From NCBI GenBank assembly GCA_021813335.1, contig JAKALC010000011.1, forward strand, positions 1-14,121: a stretch of 14,121 nucleotides of DNA, given 5' to 3'. This stretch comes from a bacterium. GTDB lineage: Bacteria; Patescibacteriota; Minisyncoccia; Phycocordibacterales; SBAW01. Within the stretch, counting starts at the first letter, position 1, and every line of letters begins with the position of its first letter. The notes under the pieces were generated by a model, which was not told where the DNA came from, did not search any database, and saw only the letters and a program-made list of their open reading frames with translations. Positions 1 to 6,687 of this stretch are shown piece by piece. The position numbers and the translations under genes are program-made.

Positions 1-737
1 TGGAGGCGAACTACCAGAAGCTGATCGCCGCGAGCCAGAAGACCGCGGCGCAGATCCGCTCGGAACTCTTCATGTTGCGCGATTCGGCGGCGATCCCGTT
101 CGGCGAAGCGCTCACCTATGCGCAGGCCGCAGAGAGGGCGACGGGCACCCGCGCCGCCGTCACGCTCGCGGTCCTGAAGCAGGAAACGAACCTCGGCGAG
201 AATCTCGGTACGGGCACGTGGCGGGTGGATATGAACCCCGTGCGCGACCAGCCGGTCTTCGTCTACATTATGCAGGCCTTGGGCCTCGACCCCGACAAGA
301 TGCCGGTGTCGAGGCGGCCGTCCTACGGCTGGGGCGGAGCGATGGGGCCGGGGCAGTTCATCCCTTCGACGTGGGTCTGCTACGGCGGATTCGTCAATAC
401 GCAGACCGGCACCTGCGCGCCGCAGGGCGGCTCCGGCGGCTCCTTCTGGCAGGGTCCCTGGCAGTACGTCGCGTCGAGCGACCGCGTGCGCAAGCTCCTC
501 GGAGCGTCCGTGCCGAGCAACCCCTGGAGCCCGCAGGTGGCGATTATGGCCACCGCGATGCTTATGGCCGACAACGGCGCGGCGGCGCAGACCTACTCGG
601 CCGAGCGCCTCGCGGCGCTCCGCTATTTCGCCGGCTGGGCGGGCGCGAACAATCCGGCCTTCGCCTTCTACGGAGACAGCGTGATGCAGTTCGCGGCCCA
701 GCTCCAAGGGGACATCAATCAGATCGCCGGCTCCTAG
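1..737 (+). CDS. Lytic transglycosylase-like cell-wall hydrolase (5' end outside window)
   Basis: The reading frame is open from base 3 to the TAG at 735-737, so this is the C-terminal ~244 residues of a longer protein. The first ~25 visible residues (ANYQKLIAASQKTAAQIRSE) look like the end of a coiled coil. A lysozyme-fold domain follows. The likely catalytic Glu is in LKQETNLG (codon 183-185), and the substrate-groove motif GAMGPGQFIPSTW is typical of soluble or membrane lytic transglycosylases that cleave the MurNAc-GlcNAc bond of peptidoglycan. The end of the domain (AALRYFAGWAGANNPAFAFYGDSV) also fits. Coiled coil plus hydrolase suggests an exported protein in wall remodelling or division, but the signal region is not in view. 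It converges on the minus-strand membrane protein across the 750-793 palindrome. The fold is fairly certain; the exact subfamily (MltB-like or Slt-like) is not. Confidence 0.8.
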   Translation, partial: EANYQKLIAASQKTAAQIRSELFMLRDSAAIPFGEALTYAQAAERATGTRAAVTLAVLKQETNLGENLGTGTWRVDMNPVRDQPVFVYIMQALGLDPDKMPVSRRPSYGWGGAMGPGQFIPSTWVCYGGFVNTQTGTCAPQGGSGGSFWQGPWQYVASSDRVRKLLGASVPSNPWSPQVAIMATAMLMADNGAAAQTYSAERLAALRYFAGWAGANNPAFAFYGDSVMQFAAQLQGDINQIAGS

Positions 738-749
738 GCGTTCGCGGAA

Positions 750-793
750 CCGCAGAAGGGCACCTTCCGCATGCGGAAGGTGCCCTTCTGCGG
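750..793. terminator. Perfect 44-nt palindrome between convergent genes
   Basis: The 22 bases 750-771 are the exact reverse complement of 772-793, with no spacer. The palindrome sits 12 nt after the stop of the upstream plus gene and 12 nt before the stop of the minus-strand gene, so it probably acts as a bidirectional terminator or 3'-end stabiliser. No T-run follows on either strand, unlike a textbook intrinsic terminator. Its arm contains GCAGAAGGGCACCTTC, which recurs in the fold-back region at 9363-9622. Confidence 0.7.
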
Positions 794-804
794 CGTGAGC
801 CGCG

Positions 805-1332
805 CTACACCGGGCAGACCGGCGGCTTGTTGATGGCGCGCGCGAGGAATGCCGCCGAAAGGATGAGGAGAACCACCCCCGCGATGCCGACGCCCGTGCC
901 GAGGTACGGTACCGTCGCGAGGAGCCCCGTGCCGCCTACGGCGGCGAAAAGCGTAGTGAAGAACACCGAACCGCACGATACGCATCCGAAGCCGATGAGC
1001 GCGAAGAGCGAGCCCGCGATTCCGCCCGCCACGCTTCCCGCCGCGGGCGCGGCGCGATAGGTACGGAGGTAGAACGCGAGGAGAGAGACGTTCACGCCGA
1101 TGAGGAGCGCGGCGAGAGCCGTGTATCCCAGAGAAGACAGGGGAGCGTTCGTGATCGAAGAGACGAGGAGGCCGCCGACGAGGGAGAGCGCGAGCGAGTG
1201 GGAGAGCGACGGGTCGGCGAGGAAAAGGGAAGCGAGCGGGAGCGCGGGCAGCCAGACGGCGAGCAGGAATACGAGAATCGCCGTGACGCCGGCGAGGAGG
1301 AGATACGGCACTTTCGTAAAGACCTTCCGCAT
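805..1332 (-). CDS. Small multi-pass membrane protein with an intramembrane CxxC
   Basis: The protein has 175 residues if it starts at the ATG at 1330-1332 (MRKVFTKVPYLLLAGV). I chose this start because a -10 box TATACT (minus strand, 1354 to 1349) lies 16 nt upstream with GGGAAC between; the frame stays open to 1434 but the extra residues look non-coding. About five hydrophobic segments are visible (roughly residues 8-30, 43-60, 67-90, 98-118, 122-165). A glycine-rich segment carries GFGCVSCGSVFF with Cys117 and Cys120 in a membrane context, and a further Cys lies near the C-terminus. I do not recognise the family. The paired cysteines could bind metal or do thiol redox chemistry, but this is only suggested by spacing. 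Confidence 0.6.
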   Translation of the reverse strand: MRKVFTKVPYLLLAGVTAILVFLLAVWLPALPLASLFLADPSLSHSLALSLVGGLLVSSITNAPLSSLGYTALAALLIGVNVSLLAFYLRTYRAAPAAGSVAGGIAGSLFALIGFGCVSCGSVFFTTLFAAVGGTGLLATVPYLGTGVGIAGVVLLILSAAFLARAINKPPVCPV

Positions 1333-1443
1333 AGCGCGTTGTTCCCGCAGTATAGCCCGGAAACATTCCCCCACTTGAGAATGCGCATAGCTTCCGTGGC
1401 ATGGGAGATGTGTCAACTGGGTCCGAATACCCATTACGGGCTG

Positions 1444-1474
1444 TTGACAATTTTGTTTGTCTATTTATTATAAT
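1444..1474 (+). promoter_or_regulatory. Near-consensus sigma-70 promoter for the secreted-protein gene
   Basis: A perfect -35 TTGACA (1444-1449) and a perfect -10 TATAAT (1469-1474) are separated by 19 nt; overlapping TTATAA gives an 18-nt option. The segment 1440-1478 is markedly AT-rich against its surroundings. Transcription would start near 1481, leaving a ~48-nt leader that holds the AAAGGAGG ribosome-binding site at 1516-1523. Confidence 0.75.
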
Positions 1475-1528
1475 AATCGGTACACAGAGTTCCTTTTCAT
1501 TCACCGAACCGAACCAAAGGAGGACAGA

Positions 1529-2197
1529 ATGTTCAAGCTTCTAGCACTTATCGCTGCAGCATTCGTTTCGTTCGCAACCGCAGCTCTCGCCGAGGACTGT
1601 CCCGCAGCCGCCCTGCGGCCGGTTATCAAGCCCGGGGATTCTTGGACGTATAAGAAGATCGACGACTGGCGCGGCGTCGTGAAGGAGACGTTCACGATGA
1701 CCGTGTCCTCCGTTGGCGGCTCAGCGATCGAGCTCGTCCGAAAATCCGACGCGGTGCCGACGAGGACCATAACTGAAACCCTCGATCTAAACGGTCTCAC
1801 CGGCATTGCCTTGTCAGGCAACACCAGCATCCGCTGGACACCGGATAACAGGATGTTTGTCTTTCCACTCAAGGTCGGCACAACGTGGCAGTCGGATGTG
1901 CATTACGCGCGGGGCGACGGCATCACCGGGTCCATGTCGCTCGCGAACGCGGTCGTCGGCTGCGAGCGCATCGGGGGATTCGACGCTTTCAAAATTACGG
2001 CAAACGGATCATACTTTCCAGACGGCATGCAGGGAAATGGTTACATGATTCGGACCGTATGGTACGCTCCCGCAATCGGCGGCATCGTCAAGGAACACTT
2101 CGAGACCAGTTGGAACGGGACCCCCGGTGTACGGGTCACTACGGAACTCACGGGGTATACTTTCGCTGCAGTTCGCGCAGCGACAAGAAACAAGTAA
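1529..2197 (+). CDS. Secreted protein of unknown function (Sec signal peptide)
   Basis: The product has 222 residues. The start is fixed by a strong Shine-Dalgarno AAAGGAGG at 1516-1523, five nt upstream of the ATG; the longer frame from 1457 would begin upstream of the transcription start. Residues 1-21 are a classic signal peptide (MFKLLALIAAAFVSFATAAL) with an ALA-ED cleavage site. The mature protein has two cysteines (24 and 145) that could form a disulfide. It also has the motifs PGDSWTY (35-41), FPLKVGTTW (112-120) and VWYAPAIGGIVKEH (177-190), a pattern seen in beta-rich exported proteins of Proteobacteria. I cannot name the family. Consensus promoter, leadered mRNA and strong SD differ from the leaderless core genes of this window, and an IS lies just downstream, so lateral acquisition is plausible. 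Confidence 0.75.
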   Translation: MFKLLALIAAAFVSFATAALAEDCPAAALRPVIKPGDSWTYKKIDDWRGVVKETFTMTVSSVGGSAIELVRKSDAVPTRTITETLDLNGLTGIALSGNTSIRWTPDNRMFVFPLKVGTTWQSDVHYARGDGITGSMSLANAVVGCERIGGFDAFKITANGSYFPDGMQGNGYMIRTVWYAPAIGGIVKEHFETSWNGTPGVRVTTELTGYTFAAVRAATRNK

Positions 2198-2224
2198 TCC
2201 TCCAACAAAGGGCGTACAGCATTA

Positions 2225-2253
2225 AGCCGGACGGAAACGTCCGGCTCTTTCTT
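2225..2253 (+). terminator. Intrinsic terminator of the secreted-protein gene
   Basis: Stem AGCCGGACG (2225-2233), loop GAAA, stem CGTCCGGCT (2238-2246), then CTTTCTT. It lies 27 nt after the stop codon and just outside the left end of the IS. Confidence 0.85.
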
Positions 2254-2255
2254 AC

Positions 2256-2273
2256 GAGGCCATCTAAAAACTC
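2256..2273 (+). repeat. IS terminal inverted repeat (transposase 3' side)
   Basis: Eighteen bases identical to the reverse complement of 3160-3177. The transposase stop codon lies at its inner edge. Confidence 0.9.
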
Positions 2274-3107
2274 ATTTCCGGCATCGTGAAAGCTTTTTTG
2301 CATAGCAACGAATGAGTGCGACGGACACAAGCCCTTCATACTGCGCCCGGGTGTGCTCCCAGAGGTAATCGAGCCGTCGTTGCTGATCAAGGCATGCAAT
2401 GGAGCGCTCCACCTTCCAGCGACAGGGTGCATACCTGCGCTCAGCCCGATCATCCCAGAGGCGGGGTGGCTTGTGGCGATTGGCGAAGCCGCGATGATCA
2501 ACTGCGGATTTGATGCCTCGCCTGCGCAACTCGCTTCTGAACTCCGCGCTGTCATAGCCCTTGTCCGCCCGAAGCCGCTTCGGTCTGCGGCGTCGGGTGC
2601 CAACAACAAGCGCATCGATGGTCGGCAGCGCCGAATCAATGTCCGCCACGTTCGCTTTCGTGGTGAGTACGGCAAGCGGCAGACCGTTGCCGTCTATTAA
2701 AATGCTCCGTTTTAAGCCGTTTTTCTTCTTGAATCCCGAGTATCCAACCTGATCGTGACCCCCTTTTTATTCTGTCGAACAGAAGCATCGAGATACGCAT
2801 TCTGCCAGTTGATCTTGCGGCGGCGGTTCAGTTCCATGAGCAGAATGCCGGCCATGGCCGCCCATCGGCCTTCTCGGTGCCACGAAGTGAAGCGATACCA
2901 GCACGTTTTGCCGGAGCCATAGCGCTCGGGTGGGATATCCTCCCAGCGGCAGCCGGTGGAGAGGACATAGAGGATGCCGTTCATCGTTTTGCGGTCATCG
3001 GAACGAGGCCTGCCGGTTCGCGCGGGCACCGGCATAAGCGGAGCGAGGAGGGACCATTCCTTGTCTGAAAGGTCTGACGGGAGCGGTTTGAGAGAAGACA
3101 TGAGCAA
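2272..3107 (-). CDS. IS5-family DDE transposase made by -1 frameshifting (two frames)
   Basis: The first frame runs from ATG 3107 to a stop at 2712-2714; the second is open from about 2757 to 2272. Reading the slippery heptamer A AAG GGG (minus strand, 2766 to 2760) with a -1 slip joins them into ~278 residues, normal for this family. Frame one has the N-terminal DNA-binding region (LSDKEWSLLAPLMP, TGRPRSDDRKTMNGILYVL, GCRWEDIPPERYG) and the first catalytic Asp in YLDASVRQNKKG (residue 108). The fused product continues GGHDQVGYSGFKKKNG, then shows the second Asp in LRADKGYDS and the catalytic Glu in WKVERSIACLDQQRRL. All three DDE residues are present, so the enzyme could be active. ATG at 3101 is an alternative start. 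Confidence 0.88.
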
Positions 3108-3159
3108 AAGTGAGGCGGATAATGCCCCTGCTCCTTGGAACTATTTTAGCATGAAAAGA

Positions 3160-3177
3160 GAGTTTTTAGATGGCCTC
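3160..3177 (-). repeat. IS terminal inverted repeat (transposase 5' side)
   Basis: Reverse complement of 2256-2273. Read on the minus strand it supplies the in-frame TAA that ends the truncated Fic gene (GFTEAI then stop). Confidence 0.9.
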
Positions 3178-3779
3178 CGTAAAACCTTCCGGCGGCAAGG
3201 CTCTGGAATTTTGGTCGACAGCAAACTCAACTCCGTGTTTTGCGAGCACTATTCGCTCAATCTCGATAGCAACATAACTCGGATCAATATTTTGTGCGCT
3301 GAATCTGTCCTGTACAGCTTCTTGCACTGCACTTCGCTCTTCTGACCGAGATTCATGAGGCGTTAGGAGCAAGCCCAAGACGCGAGCTGCCTTCCATTGC
3401 CGTCGGCGTATCGATGTACTGCGTTGACCACAGCGGGCAGCATGTATCTCTCGTCGCTTTCATGCTTCATATGCCCAACGGCTTCGTAAGCCATCTTTAG
3501 CAACGGCTCTTTATCCTCGGGTCGCGGAACTTGCGCGTCTCCGACAAAGCCACCGATATATACTCGGTCGCCGTCGACGTTACGATTGCGGATCGGGATA
3601 TTTCTCGCGATCGCATTTATGCGATCGAGAAAATCTCGGAATTGGTCAAATGATATTTGTTGTACCTTTTCCGGGTGTTGTTGCAAATCATCAAAGAAAT
3701 CGTAAGCGCCCGATCTATTCAGAAATGCGTCTACTTTCGCTCCGCTAGCTTCGCGAACCGCTTCCGAACCCTGTCTCAT
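3166..3779 (-). pseudogene. Fic-family (AMPylase-like) gene, frameshifted and cut by the IS
   Basis: Residues from ATG 3779 lead to the Fic core HRYADGNGR, the HxFx(D/E)GNG(R/K) motif with Tyr for Phe. The frame then derails into a stop at 3363. Adding one base near 3389-3392 restores HRYADGNGR followed by AARVLGLLLTPHE, giving the expected conserved Arg (GNGRxAR). That second frame runs on to 3166, where the stop TAA belongs to the IS inverted repeat, so the natural C-terminus is gone. Fic proteins transfer AMP or related groups to target proteins and often act as toxins or effectors. Two independent lesions point to a decayed gene; a single sequencing error would explain only the first. No antitoxin-like partner is evident nearby. 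Upstream ribosome-binding sequence is weak. Confidence 0.72.
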
Positions 3780-3877
3780 ATCTCAATCTTAGCAGATTTA
3801 CCTGCCACGAACTTAGACCCTCCGCAGCGCATCGTCGGGCTATGCGTCCGCATACCTCCGATACTAAATACTTCGGG

Positions 3878-3962
3878 CGGAGGAGGTGAGATTCGAACTC
3901 ACGGTGCCTTGCGGCACGCCTGTTTTCAAGACAGGTGCACTAGACCGCTATGCGACTCCTCC
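3878..3962 (-). tRNA. tRNA-Ser(TGA)
   Basis: Read on the minus strand: acceptor GGAGGAG pairs with CTCCTCC, anticodon loop CTTGAAA with TGA, a long class II variable arm (GCGTGCCGCAAGGCAC), and T-arm GTGAG-TTCGAAT-CTCAC. It is 85 nt with discriminator G. CCA is not encoded (CCC follows). Confidence 0.95.
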
Positions 3963-3967
3963 CGGAC

Positions 3968-4234
3968 TTACCGCGCCGATGATGAATGATTCGTCGGCGC
4001 GTGCTCGTGCGCGTCCTTGGGGCGGAACCAGATGAGGTAGATGATCTCGAGGATGCCGAGCGTGTTCACGACGAGGAGCGCGACGAACCACCATTTCTGG
4101 CTTCCGCGCGCGGCGTACCAGAGCGAGAATCCCTTGAGGACGACGGTCCAGAGGAGCGCGACGAGGATGAGCGGCACGAAGATGCTGCCGGGGCCGGCGG
4201 CGAGCGGCGAGTAGAACAGGGAATAAGCGTGCAT
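3968..4234 (-). CDS. DUF5652 family small membrane protein
   Basis: The product has 88 residues (MHAYSLFYSPLAAGPGSIF...). Two hydrophobic helices flank a conserved turn: FVPLILVALLWTVVLKGFSL, then WYAARGSQKWWFVALLV, then NTLGILEIIYLIWFR, which is the DUF5652 signature common in Patescibacteria. The tail is polar and His/Ser-rich. I chose ATG 4234 over ATG 4252 because a -10 box TATGCT (minus strand, 4248 to 4243) lies 8 nt before it, the spacing seen at several other genes here. It is divergent from ruvX with overlapping promoter regions. The molecular role is unknown. Confidence 0.78.
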   Translation of the reverse strand: MHAYSLFYSPLAAGPGSIFVPLILVALLWTVVLKGFSLWYAARGSQKWWFVALLVVNTLGILEIIYLIWFRPKDAHEHAPTNHSSSAR

Positions 4235-4242
4235 ATGCGCCG

Positions 4243-4257
4243 AGCATACCATACACT
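4243..4257. promoter_or_regulatory. Back-to-back -10 boxes for DUF5652 gene and ruvX
   Basis: On the minus strand TATGCT (4248 to 4243) lies 8 nt before the DUF5652 ATG. On the plus strand TACACT (4252-4257) lies 6 nt before the ruvX ATG. Both would give leaderless transcripts. The two boxes are only 3 nt apart, so the polymerases must compete. Confidence 0.5.
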
Positions 4258-4263
4258 TGCCCT

Positions 4264-4671
4264 ATGCGGTATCTCGGCGTCGACTTCGGCACGAAGAAAG
4301 TCGGCCTCGCGCTCTCCGACGAGGCGGGCATGATGGGTTTCCCGCATAAAGTCGTGCCCGCCTCGCCGCGGCTTGCCGGCGAGCTCTGCGCGCTCATCGC
4401 CGCGGAGAACATCGGCGCGGTCGTCATCGGGGAATCGAGGAACCTCGCGGGCGGCGATAATCCGATCGCCGCCGCCGCCCGCGCGCTCGGCGACGACCTC
4501 GCCCTGCGCGCGGGCGTGCCGGTCTTCTACGAGCCGGAAGCGTTTACGACCGCGCAGGCGCGGCGCGCGCCGAGCAAGGAAGGGAAAACGCGCGCGCCGA
4601 AAGGGAGCGCTCCCGTCGACGCCTCGGCCGCGGCCCTTATCCTGACAAGCTATCTTTCCCGTCATTCATAA
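4264..4671 (+). CDS. ruvX: RuvX/YqgF-family putative Holliday junction resolvase / pre-16S rRNA nuclease
   Basis: The product has 135 residues, the usual YqgF length. It has an RNase H-like fold with the three acidic positions in place: Asp7 in YLGVDFGTKKVGLALSD, Glu57 in VVIGESRN, and Asp119 in PVDASAAALIL. The EAFTTAQA segment (residues 92-99) matches the usual D-E-R-x-T-T region with a divergent first half. A lysine/arginine-rich loop (SKEGKTRAPKG) precedes the last motif. In E. coli YqgF matures the 16S rRNA 5' end; a Holliday-junction role has also been proposed. Its stop TAA shares a base with the next start (TAATG), so it is co-transcribed and probably translationally coupled with the tRNA-binding protein. 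Promoter: TACACT 6 nt before ATG. Confidence 0.88.
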   Translation: MRYLGVDFGTKKVGLALSDEAGMMGFPHKVVPASPRLAGELCALIAAENIGAVVIGESRNLAGGDNPIAAAARALGDDLALRAGVPVFYEPEAFTTAQARRAPSKEGKTRAPKGSAPVDASAAALILTSYLSRHS

Positions 4672-5012
4672 TGAATAAACCCCGCATTTCCCTCGACGAG
4701 TTCTCGAAGATAGACGTGTCCGTCGGCACGGTCAGAAGCGCCGAGCGCGTGCCGGACACCGACAAGCTCCTGCGGCTCCTCGTTGATTTCGGGGAAGAGG
4801 CCGGTCCGCGGCAGATCATTTCGGGCATCGCCGCGTACGTGCCGGAACCCGAAACGCTCGTCGGCCGCCAGCTCGCATTCGTGACGAACCTCGAGCCGCG
4901 CGCGATACGCGGACTCGAATCGAACGGAATGCTCTTCGCCGTCGGATCGGGAGAGGCCTTCGCGTTTCTTTCGCCCGACCGCGCCGTGCCGCCCGGCACC
5001 GCCGCGCATTAG
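4671..5012 (+). CDS. Free-standing tRNA-binding domain (methionyl-tRNA synthetase beta subunit-like)
   Basis: The product has 113 residues and consists of one OB-fold tRNA-binding (EMAP/Trbp111-type) domain. Family motifs are clear: ISLDEFSKIDVSVGTV (6-21), DTDKLLRLLVDFGEE (29-43), QIISGIAAYVPEPE (48-61), FVTNLEPRAIRGLESNGM (70-87) and LSPDRAVPPGT (100-110). Such domains bind the outside corner of tRNA. They occur as the C-terminal part of MetRS, as a separate beta subunit, or as homodimeric Trbp111. No catalytic MetRS is in the window, so this is either a split subunit or a stand-alone tRNA chaperone. It overlaps the ruvX stop by 1 nt. Confidence 0.85.
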   Translation: MNKPRISLDEFSKIDVSVGTVRSAERVPDTDKLLRLLVDFGEEAGPRQIISGIAAYVPEPETLVGRQLAFVTNLEPRAIRGLESNGMLFAVGSGEAFAFLSPDRAVPPGTAAH

Positions 5013-5028
5013 CGCCCCCGCGCTGCGG

Positions 5029-5034
5029 TATACT
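5029..5034 (+). promoter_or_regulatory. -10 box TATACT for the pil operon
   Basis: TATACT ends 8 nt before the pilM ATG, predicting a transcript that starts at or next to the start codon. No convincing -35 is visible; that position falls in the end of the preceding gene. Confidence 0.55.
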
Positions 5035-5042
5035 TCCCGCAT

Positions 5043-6140
5043 ATGTCCTTCGCGTTCGGCGAGCGATTGCGTGCCGCGTTTGCGCCCCCGCGCTATCTCG
5101 CGCTTCCCCTGTCGGGCATCGACCTTTCGACAAGCGGCGTCAAGACCGTGCGTCTCGCCGAAAGCGCCCACGGCCTCATCCTCGCCGGATACGCGCAGGT
5201 GTGGCTGCCCTCCGGCGCGTTTTCCGACGGCGAGATCGTCGACCGCAAAGCGGTCGTCGCCGCGCTCGCGGAGGCCGCGAGAATTTCCGGCATCTTCACC
5301 GCGAACGCCGCCCTTCCGGAATCAAAGTCGTACCTCTTCGAGACCGCGGCGCCGGGCGCCGGGAAGGACGCCTGGCGCCTTTCGGTCGAACAGCATCTCG
5401 ACGAATTCGTGCCGCTCGCGCCGCCCGAGACCGCGTTCGACATCGTCGGGGTAGGGAAGAACGCGGCAGGCGACACGCTCCTCGCGGGCATCGGGTTCGC
5501 GCGGCGCATCGTCGACGACACGGTTTCCGCCTATGACGAAGCCGGCATCCGCGTGCGGGCGCTTGAGGGCGAGACCTTCGCGATGGCGCGCGCGCTTTTG
5601 CCGCGCGGGGACGATTCCACCGTCCTCATCATCGACGTCGGCAAGACGACGACGAAAATCGCCGTCGTCGCGAAGCGCGTTCCGCGCTTCGCGACGACCA
5701 TCGGCATCGGCGGCCATGCGCTCACGCTCGCGGTGCAGAAGCACTTCGGCGTGAGTGAAGCCGAGGCCCGCACGGTGAAAGCCGAACGCGGCATCGTGCC
5801 GAGCGCCGGCAACGAGGATTACCTTGCGGCCATGCTGTCGACCGTGTCCGCCATCCGCGACGAGATTTCCCGCCGCCTCGAGTACTGGCAGAGCAAAGCC
5901 GCGCTCTCCTCGGAGCATGAGCCGGTATCGCGCGCCATCCTCGCGGGCGGCAACGCCTCGGTGCGCGGGCTCCCCGAGTACCTCGAGGGAGCGTTCAAGG
6001 TCCCCGTCGCTACGGGCGACGTCTTCACGAACCTCGCGCCGCGCGATACCTGGCTCCCGTCCCTCGACTACACCGAGTCGCTCGCGTACGCGACGGCCAT
6101 CGGCCTCGCGCTCTACGACGACACCCAACCGTATGTATAA
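5043..6140 (+). CDS. pilM: Type IV pilus assembly protein PilM
   Basis: The product has 365 residues with the actin-like ATPase fold of PilM. Phosphate-1 motif is GIDLSTSGVKTVRL (25-38), phosphate-2 motif LIIDVGKTTTKIAVV (195-209), and adenosine motif ILAGGNASVRGLPEYL (299-314). The N-terminal region (SFAFGERLRAAFAPP) is a short amphipathic leader. PilM sits on the cytoplasmic face and binds the N-terminus of PilN to connect the motor to the PilN/PilO ring. It is first in a tight operon; the pilN start lies inside its last codons (8-bp overlap). Unlike many PilM genes, no PilP/PilQ follows, consistent with a cell lacking a conventional outer membrane. Confidence 0.9.
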   Translation: MSFAFGERLRAAFAPPRYLALPLSGIDLSTSGVKTVRLAESAHGLILAGYAQVWLPSGAFSDGEIVDRKAVVAALAEAARISGIFTANAALPESKSYLFETAAPGAGKDAWRLSVEQHLDEFVPLAPPETAFDIVGVGKNAAGDTLLAGIGFARRIVDDTVSAYDEAGIRVRALEGETFAMARALLPRGDDSTVLIIDVGKTTTKIAVVAKRVPRFATTIGIGGHALTLAVQKHFGVSEAEARTVKAERGIVPSAGNEDYLAAMLSTVSAIRDEISRRLEYWQSKAALSSEHEPVSRAILAGGNASVRGLPEYLEGAFKVPVATGDVFTNLAPRDTWLPSLDYTESLAYATAIGLALYDDTQPYV

Positions 6141-6687
6141 CGAGCGCACCAATCTCCTGCCCGCGAGCCGCCAGCGCGCCGTTCTCCGCAATTATTTCCT
6201 GCGCCTCGGCGTCGTCACGGCCGTGCTTGTCGCCGCCCTTCTCTTCGCGGCCGCGGCGCTCCTCCTCCCGACCTACGTGTACCTATCGGCGAGCGAAAAG
6301 GCGAAGCAAGCGCATCTCGCGAGCATCGAATCCGCCCTTTCCTCCGCCGACGAATCCGCCCTTTCCTCGCGCCTCATCGCGCTCTCGAACGATGCAGCCG
6401 TCCTTACGGCGCTCCAGGATGCGCCGTCCGCGAGCGCGACGGTCCGCGCCCTCCTGGGCATCCTCCGTCCCGGCGTAACGCTCTCGAGCATCACGTATGC
6501 GTCGCCTTCCGGCGCGGCGCGGGGAACGCTCGCGGTCTCCGGGATCGCGGCGACGCGCGATGCGCTGCGCAGTTATCAGCTCGCGCTCCAGAACGCCCCG
6601 TTCGCCGCGAATGCGGACTTGCCGGTTTCCGCATACGCGAAAGACAGCGATATTCCTTTCACGATCACCGTAACGCTCGCGCCATGA
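6133..6687 (+). CDS. pilN: Type IV pilus assembly protein PilN-like
   Basis: The product has 184 residues. The N-terminus MYNERTNLLPASRQR carries the NLLP motif by which PilN docks into PilM. A single transmembrane helix follows (about residues 24-48), then a periplasmic-type domain with a coiled-coil start (SASEKAKQAHLASIESAL) and an alpha/beta ferredoxin-like region (TLSSITY...GTLAVSGIAATRDALRSYQLALQ). The start ATG overlaps the pilM stop by 8 nt and the stop overlaps the pilO start (ATGA), so translation is coupled. The long frame upstream of 6133 only shadows pilM. Confidence 0.85.
   Translation: MYNERTNLLPASRQRAVLRNYFLRLGVVTAVLVAALLFAAAALLLPTYVYLSASEKAKQAHLASIESALSSADESALSSRLIALSNDAAVLTALQDAPSASATVRALLGILRPGVTLSSITYASPSGAARGTLAVSGIAATRDALRSYQLALQNAPFAANADLPVSAYAKDSDIPFTITVTLAP

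Larger units (their letters stand above)
2256..3177 (-). mobile_element. IS5-family insertion sequence (IS427-like organisation)
   Basis: The element is 922 bp, bounded by perfect 18-bp terminal inverted repeats: GAGGCCATCTAAAAACTC at 2256-2273 and its reverse complement at 3160-3177. It carries one transposase split over two frames, transcribed on the minus strand. The flanks (TTAC on the left, CGTA on the right) do not give a matching direct repeat, so I see no target-site duplication. Either the duplication was lost or a deletion occurred at insertion, which fits the truncated Fic gene on its right side. The group assignment rests on transposase motifs and the two-frame layout. Confidence 0.88.

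Noticed and set aside
734..1504. 256-codon minus-strand frame over the CxxC membrane protein
   Set aside because: Arg-rich alternative frame; the 805-1332 frame has clean transmembrane segments and promoter spacing.
3780..3877. Possible extra gene or RNA between the Fic remnant and tRNA-Ser
   Set aside because: No frame with start signals and no tRNA-like fold; it appears to be plain intergenic sequence.
5322..6191. 289-codon open frame on the minus strand opposite pilM/pilN
   Set aside because: Arg/Glu-rich shadow of a GC-rich gene; pilM on the other strand has clear family motifs.
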